64,000 bases of DNA from Dictyobacter aurantiacus (GCF_003967515.1 NZ_BIFQ01000001.1:744001-808000); one strand, 5' to 3'. Shown: positions 43,023-52,626, counted from the stretch's first letter. The notes: generated by a model from the sequence alone, not told the origin. Program-made: numbers and translations.

Positions 43023-43616
43023 CTAGCGCACCCGGTCGGTACGATAGACATCGTAGTCCCAGTCAAAATAGGGTTTAGGCAGCATGTCCTCGGGCGACCA
43101 CTGCTGATCCCTCTTCCCATATTTACCATGATACTCCTTCAGGGTCTCGCCCACATACTCAAAGGTAAGCTGACAGATGCGGAACCCCACCGGGACCCAG
43201 ATGGTCGTCTGTGTATGGTTGCTGATCTCCATCGTCCAGCGGCTGATGTAGCCAACATCACCCACACCCGCGCAGCGGCAAACCGAGAGGCCCGAGCGCG
43301 CTACCGTACTGCGCGAATACATCTTGGCCAGATAGCCATTGTGCCCACCGATGACCTCCTGCGTATGCGCCAGAATGGTGGTGCCGGGGCGAATAGCGAT
43401 CTTGCCATCTTTGGCCTGGCGGGGCTCTCCCCAATAGCCACGAATCTCTTCCGGAATATCCAGGTGCATCACCTCTACATTGGCGTTGCCCTGGAAATAC
43501 CAGTCCCCCAATCGGCAATCGTACGAATTCGGTCCCAGGTGACGCTCATTGAACGGCTCAATGATAATGTTGCCGTTTTTCATCTCTTCCACAATACGCT
43601 TATCGGACAGTAACAT
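43023..43616 (-). CDS. dcd: dCTP deaminase (dUTPase superfamily)
   Basis: Deaminates dCTP towards dUTP for dTMP synthesis. 197 residues: MLLSDKRIVEEMKNGNIIIEPF, GPNSYDCRLGDWYF, KMYSRSTVARSGLSV (RSS-like Ser-Arg motif), GVGDVGYISRWTMEISN (GDxGxxG-like), and PVGFRICQLTFEY. A bifunctional dCTP deaminase/dUTPase cannot be excluded. ATG at 43616 is preceded by GAGGAG; the longer frame upstream has no ribosome site. Confidence 0.9.
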   Translation of the reverse strand: MLLSDKRIVEEMKNGNIIIEPFNERHLGPNSYDCRLGDWYFQGNANVEVMHLDIPEEIRGYWGEPRQAKDGKIAIRPGTTILAHTQEVIGGHNGYLAKMYSRSTVARSGLSVCRCAGVGDVGYISRWTMEISNHTQTTIWVPVGFRICQLTFEYVGETLKEYHGKYGKRDQQWSPEDMLPKPYFDWDYDVYRTDRVR

Positions 43617-43752
43617 GAAACTATAGCTCCTCGTGTCAATTTGACTGACTATTGATGGTATCCCCAATCGCTCTATGCCGCGCTAGTGCAGGATGAAGAT
43701 AGATGTTGAACAGGGGTAGTTTGACCCACTTGTATGCTTATTAGTCAGCTTA

Positions 43753-45858
43753 TTATAGCGCATCGTATTCAGATGGAGTAGTCCCTGCGATGAGCATTTC
43801 CGCTTCATCACTTTCAACTGTCAGTGTGAGCGCACGTGTCGCATCTACTTCACGCCAGATACGCTGAACCAGGAACCCCATCTCTTCAGAGCTGCTCAAC
43901 GCGTGCTGGAATGGAAAGAAGGCTCGATCATTGCTGTGATGATGCAGCCAGCGACTGATGATATTGATCTGGTCAACCTCGGCATTGCCCACTACGGCAG
44001 GCGGCTCACCCAGTTCGAGAGCCCGCTGGAGCAGCCGGTTGATCGCCACCCTCATCTGCTCTACCTCATGAAAGATACAACACTGCTCGATCAGGCGACC
44101 ATGGCGGATAAAAAAGATCTCGTTACAGCCTTCCTGGGAAGAGGGATAGACGATAAAGAGATTATTGGCCTCGACGGCGCCCGTGATCAGGCGTTGGCCA
44201 ATCAAGACTTCGTCGGCGCTACGGATGGCGTCGCGCAACCAGGCCGCGCGCTCAAAGTTGAGCTGCTGCGCCGCCTCCAACATCTGCCTGCGCAGGCGTT
44301 CCAGCAGATCTTCGCTCTCTCCACCCAGAAACGCGCATACCTGCTGGATGACGCGCTGATACGCCTCAACATCTCCATCGCCACGGCAAGGGGCTGAACA
44401 GCGTCCCAGGTGGAAGCGTAAGCAGGGATCGCTGGATTTGGCGGCCGGTGGCAGGCTGCGTGTACAGGTACGCAGGGGAAAAATCTTCTGCAATAGTTCA
44501 ATGGTGAGATCTACCATGCGTCGGCTACGAAAGGGTCCAAAATAGCGCGCACCGTCCGCCGCCACCTCGCGGGTCGCGTACACACGCGGGAACGTGTGGT
44601 GCACGTCAATTTTGATAAAAGGATACAGTTCGTAGTTGCGCAACTGTACATTATAGGCCGGTTGTAGCTCTTTAATCAGGCGCGACTCTACCAGCAGGGC
44701 TTCTAACTCTGAACCCAGGACGCGCGTCTCGATCTCTTTCACATTTTGTAACAGCCCATCCATTTTCCGCGTATAGCCCAGTGGCTGGCTATAGTAGGAT
44801 GAGAGGCGATCTTTCAGACATTTGGCCTTGCCCACATAGATAACCTGCCCATGCTCATCCTTCATTAAATAGACACCGGGTTTGGTCGGAAAGGTCCGTT
44901 TCCAGGCTGGATTTAGAAACAGGGCGCCATTGGGACGCGCGCGGGCAGCGGCCGTGGGTGAGAGGCTCCCATCAGCGCGCCATTGCGCTTCCTCTTTCTT
45001 AGAAAGAACCTGCGTGATGTCGCCACTCCAGGTGACGGGCAGTTGTAAGCGACGCCGCAAATGTCCCAGCGTCAGGATGCCCTCGTTACAGGCCAGAGAT
45101 AGAATGCGCAAAAATACTTCCGCCGTCACCTCGGCATCCCCAAAGGCTCGGTGCCGGTGCCGGGTTTCGATGTTGAGATGAGCGGCCACCATGTCCAGCT
45201 TAAAACGCTTCAAGGCGGGCAGGAAACGGCGCGCCAATGGGATGGTATCGAAGCCATCAATTGGGAAGGAGAGGTCAAGCAGCCGGGCCTCAAAGTTTAA
45301 GAAGTTGAGGTCAAAGCCCAGATTATGCCCCACCAGCGGCGCGCCATCGATAAAGGACAGCAGTTCGGGCAGCACCTGGTCAGCCGTGGGAGCCTCGTTG
45401 ATCATAGACTGCGTGATGCCGGTAAAGCGCTCAATAAAAGGAGGGATGCGCCGGCGCGGATTGATCAGGCTGTGATACGAACCCAAAATCTGGCCTCGAC
45501 CGACGCGAACGGCCGCGACCTCAATAACTCGATCCGAACCTGGACGCAGTCCCGTGGTTTCGGTATCGATCACCACAAACTCAACCGTATCCAACGCTTG
45601 CTGCGTACTGCGCCAGGCGCGTAAAGACCAGCATAGCGCGACACCGGTAGCGGGATCGCCCTGCTCTTCAAATAAATCCGAACTCCGCAGTGCCTGCCGC
45701 AGCAACATCGTCCAGAAAGCCACATTGCCGTGCGCCCCAAATAATTGCTGGATCAACAGATCTTCACCCGTTGGCTGCCCCAGGACCTCCAACAGTTCAT
45801 AGGCGCGGCGCAACAAAACACTGCGCTGCGGAGATCCACTCTCCCCTTCCTGCACCAT
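43753..45858 (-). CDS. Fusion nuclease: DEDDh exonuclease plus UvrC-type GIY-YIG domain
   Basis: 701 residues. The N-terminal 90 residues are unassigned. Residues about 92-255 are a DnaQ-like 3'-5' exonuclease (FVVIDTETTGLRPGSDRVIEVAAV, GHNLGFDLNFL, HRAFGDAEVTAEVF). About 325-410 is a GIY-YIG domain (PGVYLMKDEHGQVIYVGKAKCLKDRLSSYY). UvrC-like regions follow (DPCLRFHLGRCSAPCRG and a UVR helix pair near 520-570). The RNase H-like C-terminal half of UvrC is absent. Related fusions occur in actinobacteria and resemble Cho with a proofreading-type domain; a repair role is likely but unproved. Confidence 0.9.
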   Translation of the reverse strand: MVQEGESGSPQRSVLLRRAYELLEVLGQPTGEDLLIQQLFGAHGNVAFWTMLLRQALRSSDLFEEQGDPATGVALCWSLRAWRSTQQALDTVEFVVIDTETTGLRPGSDRVIEVAAVRVGRGQILGSYHSLINPRRRIPPFIERFTGITQSMINEAPTADQVLPELLSFIDGAPLVGHNLGFDLNFLNFEARLLDLSFPIDGFDTIPLARRFLPALKRFKLDMVAAHLNIETRHRHRAFGDAEVTAEVFLRILSLACNEGILTLGHLRRRLQLPVTWSGDITQVLSKKEEAQWRADGSLSPTAAARARPNGALFLNPAWKRTFPTKPGVYLMKDEHGQVIYVGKAKCLKDRLSSYYSQPLGYTRKMDGLLQNVKEIETRVLGSELEALLVESRLIKELQPAYNVQLRNYELYPFIKIDVHHTFPRVYATREVAADGARYFGPFRSRRMVDLTIELLQKIFPLRTCTRSLPPAAKSSDPCLRFHLGRCSAPCRGDGDVEAYQRVIQQVCAFLGGESEDLLERLRRQMLEAAQQLNFERAAWLRDAIRSADEVLIGQRLITGAVEANNLFIVYPSSQEGCNEIFFIRHGRLIEQCCIFHEVEQMRVAINRLLQRALELGEPPAVVGNAEVDQINIISRWLHHHSNDRAFFPFQHALSSSEEMGFLVQRIWREVDATRALTLTVESDEAEMLIAGTTPSEYDAL

Positions 45859-45979
45859 AACAGCATGTCTCCTCGTACAAACAGGTCAAAAGCTACTAGA
45901 TCATATGTCCGAGAATAACATGCATAAAACAGTTTGGCAAGCGAAGAAACAACAGGGCTATGCGGGCGCAGCGTGGTCG

Positions 45980-46960
45980 TCAGGAACGTAGCCAACGATC
46001 CAGCCAGCTATAGGCAAGTTGACGCACCTCGGAGGGAAAACTATGGCCGGATGGAAATTCATGATAGCGGAAAGCCGAGAAAAGTGCGGAGCGCTCTTCG
46101 TAGGCCTGACGGGCTCCCTGAGCGATCTGGCGTACCCCATCGATCGGAAAGATCCAGTCCTGCACCCCCGCTGACATGAAAAAAGGAGTCGGCGCGATCT
46201 CGGCCACCAGCACATCCATATCGCCCACCTCCAGCATCCCTGGAATATAGGCCGCGAAATTATGGTTGATGCCGTTGCGCAGAATCGCTTCAAACATGCT
46301 AATGCCACACGAACAGACGCCCGCTTTGACGCGCCGATCAAATAAGAGGAGCCAGCATACTTCCTGTCCACCCAGCGAATGCCCGAGCGTCCCAATACGC
46401 CCGGCATCTACGTCAGGGCGGCTAGAGAGATAATCCACGGCCCGCGACAGATCCCAGACATAGCGCGCCTGCAGGGTGCTCCCATGCAGCAAATATTTCA
46501 TCGCCAGATATTGCTCATACGCTCCTGCTGACAGAACCCTGGGAGCGGTACGCTTCCACAACTCTATGTCCTCGGTAGAGGCCTGGCGCTCCTCAAAACC
46601 TTCCTGATCGGGGGCGATCACAATATAACCGCGCCTGCAAAGTTCAAGGGCATAAAATACATCGGGGTTGCCGGTCAGGCCAACCGGTTCGCTCTTCCCC
46701 ATATGGAACTCGCCATTATGCTGGTGGATGCATACGACGGCCGGCGCCAGTCCCGTCAGGTGCCGGGGAATTAAAACATACGCGGGTACCCGCACGCCCG
46801 GACTCGCCTGATAGCTGATGCGTTCGCGGGTATAGGTATCTCCCTCATATCGTTCCTCCACTACCACATCCAATGAGCAGGATAGTGGCAGTGTTCCCAG
46901 GCGCGCCAAAAATGCCTCGCGGCGTCCGGATGGTTGTAGATCATTTTCCGATATCGACAT
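45980..46960 (-). CDS. Alpha/beta hydrolase, dienelactone-hydrolase/acetyl-xylan-esterase-like
   Basis: About 326 residues. A beta-strand-rich N-terminal region (VVVEERYEGDTYTRERISYQ, VPAYVLIPRHL) is followed by the hydrolase core. Nucleophile elbow is GTLGHSLGGQE, acid probably in VQDWIFPIDG, and histidine in FPSGHSFP. Similar proteins are secreted or cytoplasmic esterases of unknown substrate; here no signal peptide is visible. ATG at 46960 follows GGAGT; the upstream extension is not needed. Divergent from another hydrolase at 47194. Confidence 0.8.
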   Translation of the reverse strand: MSISENDLQPSGRREAFLARLGTLPLSCSLDVVVEERYEGDTYTRERISYQASPGVRVPAYVLIPRHLTGLAPAVVCIHQHNGEFHMGKSEPVGLTGNPDVFYALELCRRGYIVIAPDQEGFEERQASTEDIELWKRTAPRVLSAGAYEQYLAMKYLLHGSTLQARYVWDLSRAVDYLSSRPDVDAGRIGTLGHSLGGQEVCWLLLFDRRVKAGVCSCGISMFEAILRNGINHNFAAYIPGMLEVGDMDVLVAEIAPTPFFMSAGVQDWIFPIDGVRQIAQGARQAYEERSALFSAFRYHEFPSGHSFPSEVRQLAYSWLDRWLRS

Positions 46961-47193
46961 AAACGATAACTCCTCTTTAAGATACAGCGAACGGCTTGCG
47001 AGCAACCAACAATGGCTTTTCTCGTTCTATCTACAGAACGTTCGTTAACCTCGTCATTTTGCTATATACCATTAGCAATAGTACCATGCAGGGGTATTTA
47101 TGACATTGGATAGGTATTTTCTCTCTCAACAGCCTGATTTTGTGGTACAATCTCAATAATAGCACAAATGTTCGAATACGAAAGGGAACGACC

Positions 47194-48060
47194 ATGACGC
47201 AACAGTATTCCGCCGACGAGCAAGCACCTGAAGACCTGCGGCGCCGGCCCGTTGTTTATACCATCCCTGAAATGGAGAAGGTCGAGATCCAGACCAATAT
47301 CACATATAAAACGGTAGAAGATACCGCGTTGAAGCTGGATGTCTATTATCCACCTCACTACCAGAAACAAACAGCGCTGCCCGCGGTCATCTTCATTCAT
47401 GGAGATGGACCGGCTGATTTTCTGAAGGACATTAAAGACAGCGGCCAGTATACCTCCTGGGGCAAATTGATCGCCGCCTCCGGCTTGATCGCCGTCGTCG
47501 CCAACCATCGTTCTACGGAAGGGCTCAACAATGTCGTTGGCGTGGCCAACGACGTTGATGATCTGATGACCTATATCCGCGAACACCATAAACGGTTCCA
47601 CATCAACGCGAACCGTCTTGGCATCTGGACCTGCTCGGGTGGTGCTCCCTTTGGATTGCGCAGCGCCCTGTACGAGACCCCAAAGTTTATCCGCTGCATC
47701 GTTTGCTACTACGGTTTTGTTGAGCTTAAAGCCTATTACCAGGGGCTTTATGGGGAAACAAACTATAGCGCGCCGGTCTTCAGTGAGGAAGATTTCGATG
47801 AGTTTTCCGCCAGCGATCTCTTATTGCGCCGAACACGCGATATCGCTCCGCTCTTTATTGCTCGCGCCGGACTAGATTACGCGGAGCTTAACGCCGCGCT
47901 GGACGGCTTTATCGGCGAGGCGCTCTCGCAGAATGTAGCGCTCACTGTCATGAACCATCCCACCGGGCAACATGCTTTTGACGTGCTTGATGCCGATGCG
48001 CGCACCGAAGAGATCATAGAAGAGACACTGGAATTCTTGCAGACACATTTGCTACAATGA
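47194..48060 (+). CDS. Alpha/beta hydrolase (BD-FAE-like esterase)
   Basis: 288 residues. Segment ALKLDVYYPPHYQKQTALPAVIFIHGDG has the oxyanion-hole HGD. The nucleophile is in GIWTCSGGAPFGL (CSGG rather than GxSxG with flanking glycine), an acid is near RAGLDY, and the histidine is in PTGQHAFD. This is typical of esterase/lipase proteins that share the Est3/AxeA-type fold. Substrate unknown. The start is preceded by AAAGGGA. The gene is followed 39 bases later by rnhC. Confidence 0.75.
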   Translation: MTQQYSADEQAPEDLRRRPVVYTIPEMEKVEIQTNITYKTVEDTALKLDVYYPPHYQKQTALPAVIFIHGDGPADFLKDIKDSGQYTSWGKLIAASGLIAVVANHRSTEGLNNVVGVANDVDDLMTYIREHHKRFHINANRLGIWTCSGGAPFGLRSALYETPKFIRCIVCYYGFVELKAYYQGLYGETNYSAPVFSEEDFDEFSASDLLLRRTRDIAPLFIARAGLDYAELNAALDGFIGEALSQNVALTVMNHPTGQHAFDVLDADARTEEIIEETLEFLQTHLLQ

Positions 48061-48099
48061 GCCTTAACGTACCAATAAACAGAAACGAGGAATCGTTCT

Positions 48100-49056
48100 T
48101 TGGCAGATGACAGGCTTGAAGAGATCACACGCCGCTTTCGGCACTTCGTTGCTGAGCAGGGCTGGTCGATCTGCGATGAAAAAGCCATTGCCCATGGCTA
48201 TCAGTGTACGGTTATCGATGGCCAGGCCAGGGTGCCAGTCGCGCTGTATGCGACTGGCAAGACCCTGGTGCAGGGCAAAGCCAGCGCGCTGCAGACCGCG
48301 CTCAAAGCCTGGGATCAACCACGACAGATGCAGAATACCCTCCTCTCAGCCGCCGAACCCTCTCCCTTAACCGTTACGCGTACAGCCATACCACAGGCGA
48401 CCGGCGTGGCGCGTATCGGCTCCGATGAATCGGGCAAAGGAGATTTTTATGGGCCGCTGGTGATCGCGGCTGTCTTTGTCGATGAGCACAATGAACCACA
48501 ATTGCTGCGGCTTGGCGTGCGAGATAGCAAAAAGTTGACCGATAAGAACATATCCGCGCTGGCCCGGGAGATACAAACACTATGCCAGCATAAGATCCTG
48601 ACCTACGCCCCGGTCTCCTACAATCAGCTCTATCAACGCTTGCCCAATCTCAATCGATTGCTGGCTCAGGCGCACGCGAGGGTAATCACCGAGTTGTCCA
48701 AAAACGTTCCGGCACGGCTTGCCATTGTTGATCAGTTTGGTGACGAGTCACTCGTGCGCCTGGAACTGCAAAAAGCCGCTTCTCCTCTGCGCCTGGAGCA
48801 GCGCTATCGTGCCGAAAATGATACCGCCGTCGCCGCCGCATCAATTCTGGCACGCGCCAAATTTGTGCGCGACCTGGCCGCGCTCTCGGATGAGATCGGC
48901 GTCCAGCTCCCCAAGGGCGCTTCCAATCCGCAGATCGTCACCATTGGTCGTCAGATTGTGGTCCGGCACGGTAAGGACGCCTTAAGCGCCATCGCCAAAC
49001 TCCACTTCAAGACGGCCACGACCATCCTGCAAACAGTGCCAGAAGATGAAGCATAA
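48100..49056 (+). CDS. rnhC: Ribonuclease HIII
   Basis: Removes RNA from RNA/DNA hybrids. 318 residues: an N-terminal TBP-like substrate-binding domain (about 1-90; DEKAIAHGYQCTVIDGQARVPVALY) and a type 2 RNase H domain (from about 105) with RIGSDESGKGDFYGPLVIAAV, RDSKKLTDKNI, AIVDQFGD and AENDTAVAAASILARAKFV. The DESGKGDFYGP motif distinguishes HIII from HII. TTG start at 48100 with GAGGA 8 bases upstream. This type is mainly known from Firmicutes. Confidence 0.94.
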   Translation: MADDRLEEITRRFRHFVAEQGWSICDEKAIAHGYQCTVIDGQARVPVALYATGKTLVQGKASALQTALKAWDQPRQMQNTLLSAAEPSPLTVTRTAIPQATGVARIGSDESGKGDFYGPLVIAAVFVDEHNEPQLLRLGVRDSKKLTDKNISALAREIQTLCQHKILTYAPVSYNQLYQRLPNLNRLLAQAHARVITELSKNVPARLAIVDQFGDESLVRLELQKAASPLRLEQRYRAENDTAVAAASILARAKFVRDLAALSDEIGVQLPKGASNPQIVTIGRQIVVRHGKDALSAIAKLHFKTATTILQTVPEDEA

Positions 49057-49096
49057 ACGCCCGCGAACGCATTGTGGTTGCCCCTCCATACTTTCA

Positions 49097-49125
49097 TTGC
49101 GACGCTGCTCTTCATAGGTTATAAT
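49097..49125 (+). promoter_or_regulatory. Promoter of the zinc-ribbon membrane protein
   Basis: TTGCGA (49097-49102), 17-base spacer, TATAAT (49120-49125). Confidence 0.7.
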
Positions 49126-49151
49126 GAGGGAAATATAAGGAAGGAGTATTC

Positions 49152-49895
49152 ATGATTTTCTGCGGTCAGTGTGGCCTGCAATTGGCCCCTGGAAGTACAC
49201 GTTGTCCTCGCTGTGGCGCGACAGTCGAAGAGACCGGTGCGGGCGGCACAGGAGGAGAACTACATACCGATGATGCCACGGTCGCCACACCCTCGCTGCT
49301 GGCACAAAATCAGTTACCATCGCAACCCCAGAGTGGTGGTCAGCAACCCTTGATTTTGCGTCCGGGCGCCAGCGCCCCCGGCAATAATAACACTTATGGC
49401 ACTCAGACGCCCTATGATGCAACCAGCATGATGGATGCGACCAGCCAGACGCAGTCGCCACCGAGGGGCAATTCCTACCCGGGCTATCCACCTCAGAGCG
49501 GTCCGGCATATCCTTCACAAAGCGGCCCCAATTACGCTCCAGTTCCACAAAGCGGCAGCAACTATGGTACGCAAAATGTCTATCCGCCAGAGTATACGAC
49601 CCATGGCGCGAGCTCCTATGGCAGTGGGATGTCGTATCCTCAGCAGCCCATGGGATATCCACAAGCTACCAATCAATATCAGCTTCAACAAGATGAGCAC
49701 GCGATGCGGGCAGCCCGTGGACGTACCACCGGCCTGATACTGGTCCTGTGCGGCCTCATCTTTATTCTCACCGCGGTAGTGCTCTTCGCCCTGCAAAGCG
49801 GCCTCTTTGGAGGTAATAAAGCTCTTATCCCCGGTGAAGCTGAGCACCTGTTCGCGCTCGGCATGCTTCACACAACCTCCGTCATCGTCCATTAA
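49152..49895 (+). CDS. Zinc-ribbon, low-complexity, single-pass membrane protein
   Basis: 247 residues. N-terminal zinc ribbon IFCGQCGLQLAPGSTRCPRCG (four Cys at about 4, 7, 18, 21). A region of about 160 residues rich in Pro, Gln, Ser, Tyr and Gly (YPPQSGPAYPSQSGPNYAPV, PQQPMGYPQATNQYQ) follows. One membrane segment is at about 195-217 (TTGLILVLCGLIFILTAVVLFAL), then a short tail. No enzyme domain is seen. The layout resembles other Chloroflexota ribbon/low-complexity membrane proteins of unknown role. Confidence 0.75.
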   Translation: MIFCGQCGLQLAPGSTRCPRCGATVEETGAGGTGGELHTDDATVATPSLLAQNQLPSQPQSGGQQPLILRPGASAPGNNNTYGTQTPYDATSMMDATSQTQSPPRGNSYPGYPPQSGPAYPSQSGPNYAPVPQSGSNYGTQNVYPPEYTTHGASSYGSGMSYPQQPMGYPQATNQYQLQQDEHAMRAARGRTTGLILVLCGLIFILTAVVLFALQSGLFGGNKALIPGEAEHLFALGMLHTTSVIVH

Positions 49896-49922
49896 CCGCT
49901 ATTATCTATTATTCTACCTTTA

Positions 49923-49957
49923 CCGCCAGCCAGGCATTATTCTCTCCTGGCTGGCGG
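49923..49957 (+). terminator. Terminator-like hairpin
   Basis: CCGCCAGCCAGG (49923-49934) pairs with 49946-49957, 27 bases after the preceding stop codon; no long T tract. Confidence 0.65.
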
Positions 49958-50062
49958 CTCGCATTTACCGCTTCCTCGCTCTCTATCTATCTCCAAACAC
50001 ATTTTGCGCGCATGTTAGAATAAAACAGGATTGATAGAAAGTGGAGAGGATGAACAGGGGAT

Positions 50063-51208
50063 ATGCAAAAAAAACAACAGGAGCTACGGCCGGAAATGGC
50101 CCATACAGTACGGCGTCGCAGATGGCGACCCAGGCTCTTGATCGTTGTCCTGGCGCTGCTCGCCCTGTTAGCCGCGGCCCATTTTATAGCCGTCTCTCAT
50201 CTCAGCCATCCCAGCCTGGCCTCCACCCAATCCTGCGCCTCCCTGATCCATAATACCGATTATACCCAGATCGTGCAGATACAACCCAGAACGCAACGCA
50301 TGGCCGCGGTACAATTTGTGAATGAAGTAACCGGGGGTCAGCCATCAGCCCTGATCCAGGTGGAAGATTTAAGCTCGCAACAGAAGCTAGACGTCTATCT
50401 GTATACCTGCACACGCCAGCAAAGCAAACCGGTACTAAACCTGATTTTTAAGCAGCAGGGATTGATCAAAGGCATGGTTGATATCACCCAGGCACATACC
50501 TTGAGCGTCGGCCAGATCGACACGACGCTGCCGGCGGATAGCGATGCCTTGCTTCTGCCGCTGCAACAGAATGTCTTTCAAGAATATGGCTGGCAAAACG
50601 GCTCGCTGCACCAACTCGTCTTCCCAGGCCTTTATCCCGTAACCAGCCGGAGCGAAGCGGAGGCGCTGCAGGATGAAGCCAATAACGGGCAGTCGCTGCC
50701 CTGGACAGATCCGCTGTCAACCGCGCGCCAGATGGCGCAGGATCTTTTCCAATGGCCATCGAAAGCGATTCAAGCCACTTTGAAAGACAAGGGCACAAAT
50801 GAAGCCCATGTGCTATTGGAGAAAAAAGACACCCGCATAGAAGTCGCGGTGACACTTGATCGCCTGATTCAGGCCAACAGCAAAGGACTCTGGTGGGTCA
50901 CCAATGCCCAATCACCCGGGATTACCCTCGATCAGACACAATTCAATAATCCGCAATCATCTCCCTTGCAGATTCAAGGGACGATCATCCCAACCCATGA
51001 AAAGATCACCGCCACCCTGTTCAACCATACCCTATCCACCATTCCCCTGCAACATAATAGCGATCTGCAAGCGGATAGTGCCGGTCACTTCTCAGGCACC
51101 CTCACCTACGACAATCTCTTTCCGGATCAACCCGCCCTGCTCCTCATCACCACCTACCCCAGAGATGAAGACGCCCGCCTCTTCCTCACCAACCTCATCC
51201 TCAATTAA
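50063..51208 (+). CDS. Membrane-anchored extracytoplasmic protein of unknown function
   Basis: 381 residues. An Arg-rich N-terminus (VRRRRWRPR), then one membrane helix (about 25-45; LLIVVLALLALLAAAHFIAV), then an outside domain of 330 residues without clear family. The last 80 residues (SPLQIQGTIIPTHEKITATLF .. LLLITTYPRDEDARLFLTNLIL) have the strand pattern of a Gmad2-like immunoglobulin-type domain seen in spore-germination and envelope proteins; this is tentative. The middle (50-200) repeats QVEDL/LYTC-like strands. The start is uncertain because AGGGG is only 2 bases upstream. Confidence 0.7.
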   Translation: MQKKQQELRPEMAHTVRRRRWRPRLLIVVLALLALLAAAHFIAVSHLSHPSLASTQSCASLIHNTDYTQIVQIQPRTQRMAAVQFVNEVTGGQPSALIQVEDLSSQQKLDVYLYTCTRQQSKPVLNLIFKQQGLIKGMVDITQAHTLSVGQIDTTLPADSDALLLPLQQNVFQEYGWQNGSLHQLVFPGLYPVTSRSEAEALQDEANNGQSLPWTDPLSTARQMAQDLFQWPSKAIQATLKDKGTNEAHVLLEKKDTRIEVAVTLDRLIQANSKGLWWVTNAQSPGITLDQTQFNNPQSSPLQIQGTIIPTHEKITATLFNHTLSTIPLQHNSDLQADSAGHFSGTLTYDNLFPDQPALLLITTYPRDEDARLFLTNLILN

Positions 51209-51223
51209 CTTTTTTATATGTAG

Positions 51224-51270
51224 TATAGCGGGTGTGGCAGGCGCTGCACGCGTCTGACACACCCGCTATA
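51224..51270. repeat. Imperfect hairpin
   Basis: 21-base arms (51224-51244, 51250-51270), two mismatches, loop TGCAC, 15 bases after the preceding stop. Confidence 0.65.
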
Positions 51271-51273
51271 AAG

Positions 51274-51337
51274 TGATTTTGTGATGTAGTGCATAGGAGG
51301 CGCAAATGCGCCTCCTATGCACTACATCACAAAATCA
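51274..51337. repeat. Long perfect hairpin, 30-bp arms
   Basis: 51274-51303 pairs perfectly with 51308-51337 around AAAT, directly after the imperfect hairpin. The tip is GGAGGCGC-AAAT-GCGCCTCC. The element flanks are absent. Confidence 0.85.
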
Positions 51338-51428
51338 GTGCAACCCCTTCCACGCACGGGGCGTATAAAAAGAGGAACCGCGCGCCGCGCAACCCTTATA
51401 TTTCAAAATATTTGTGGAAGGAAATACA

Positions 51429-52604
51429 ATGTCTGAAACACCATACAGACCCTTTGCTCATGTGCCACTGGCCGTCTTTCGCCAGATGCGCCAGAATGAT
51501 CCGGTCCATTTCGATCCACGCATGCGCGGATGGGCCGTCTTTCGCTATGATGATGCGCAATATGTATTGAGCCATCCGCAACTATTTTCTTCCGAGGCCA
51601 TCCTGCCGGGACAGCCACATCTGCCCAGTTTTCTCGGTATGGACGATCCGCGCCATCGCAAATTGCGCAACATTGTGTCACAGGTCTTCACCCCCCGCAT
51701 GATCGAACAACTGACGCCACAGATCACTGCCGTCGTCCATCAGCTATTGGATCAGGTAGCGCCGCAGGGCCACATGGATGTTATTCGTGACTTCGCCTAT
51801 CCGCTACCAATCACTATCATCGCTGGCCTGCTGGGCGTACCAGCCGAAGACCAGGATACCTTCCGCTCCTGGTCCGACTCGTTAACCGCCGCCAACGGGG
51901 CAAATGATACGCCAGAGGCACGCGCCACCAATGCGCAGAGCTTTCAGGACTACTTCTTGCAGAAACTGGCCGAACGACGCAGACAACCACAGCAGGATCT
52001 TATGAGCCGCTTGATTGATGCCGAAGTGGATGGAGAGAAGCTCAGCGACGAAGAACTGCTGGAATTCTGTCGCCTGCTGCTCATTGCGGGTTATGAGACC
52101 ACCGCTAATCTCCTGGGCAACGCATTTGTCTGTTTTGATCAGTATCCAGAGGTAGCAGAAGAACTACGGCAACATCCTGAATTTATGCCCGGCGCCGTCG
52201 AAGAGATACTGCGCTGCTTCCCATCGGTGGCGGGTGATACCCGCGTGGCGCTGGAGGATGTAACCCTGGGAGGGAAACAGATCCAGAAGCACCAGATTGT
52301 AAGCGTGGTAGCCACGTCCGCTAACTATGACGAGTCGCAGTTTCCTGATTCCGAACGCTTCGACATTCATCGCGATCCCAATCGCCACCTCACCTTCGGC
52401 TATGGCGTCCATTTTTGTCTTGGTGCTCCCCTGGCCAGACTGGAAGCGCGCATCGGACTCACCATCGCCCTGCGGCGGCTACACAACATCCAGCGCGACC
52501 CTGGTCAGCCAATCGAGCCTGTGCAAAGTCCCTTTATCATTGGCGTGCGCAACTTTCCCATCACCTTTACAGCAACCGCGCGCGAAGAATATACAACGCC
52601 ATAG
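51429..52604 (+). CDS. Cytochrome P450
   Basis: 391 residues, bacterial class I size. I-helix LLIAGYETTANLLGNA (AGxET), ExxR helix in VEEILRCFPS, the heme-binding loop FGYGVHFCLGAPLARLEARI (Cys), and PDSERFDIHRDPNRHLTFGYG. It requires separate redox partners; no ferredoxin gene is beside it. Substrate unknown. ATG at 51429 follows AAGGA, preferred over the GTG five codons upstream. 22 bases upstream of prfB. Confidence 0.92.
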   Translation: MSETPYRPFAHVPLAVFRQMRQNDPVHFDPRMRGWAVFRYDDAQYVLSHPQLFSSEAILPGQPHLPSFLGMDDPRHRKLRNIVSQVFTPRMIEQLTPQITAVVHQLLDQVAPQGHMDVIRDFAYPLPITIIAGLLGVPAEDQDTFRSWSDSLTAANGANDTPEARATNAQSFQDYFLQKLAERRRQPQQDLMSRLIDAEVDGEKLSDEELLEFCRLLLIAGYETTANLLGNAFVCFDQYPEVAEELRQHPEFMPGAVEEILRCFPSVAGDTRVALEDVTLGGKQIQKHQIVSVVATSANYDESQFPDSERFDIHRDPNRHLTFGYGVHFCLGAPLARLEARIGLTIALRRLHNIQRDPGQPIEPVQSPFIIGVRNFPITFTATAREEYTTP

Positions 52605-52626
52605 AAATCATGCTAAAATATCCGCT

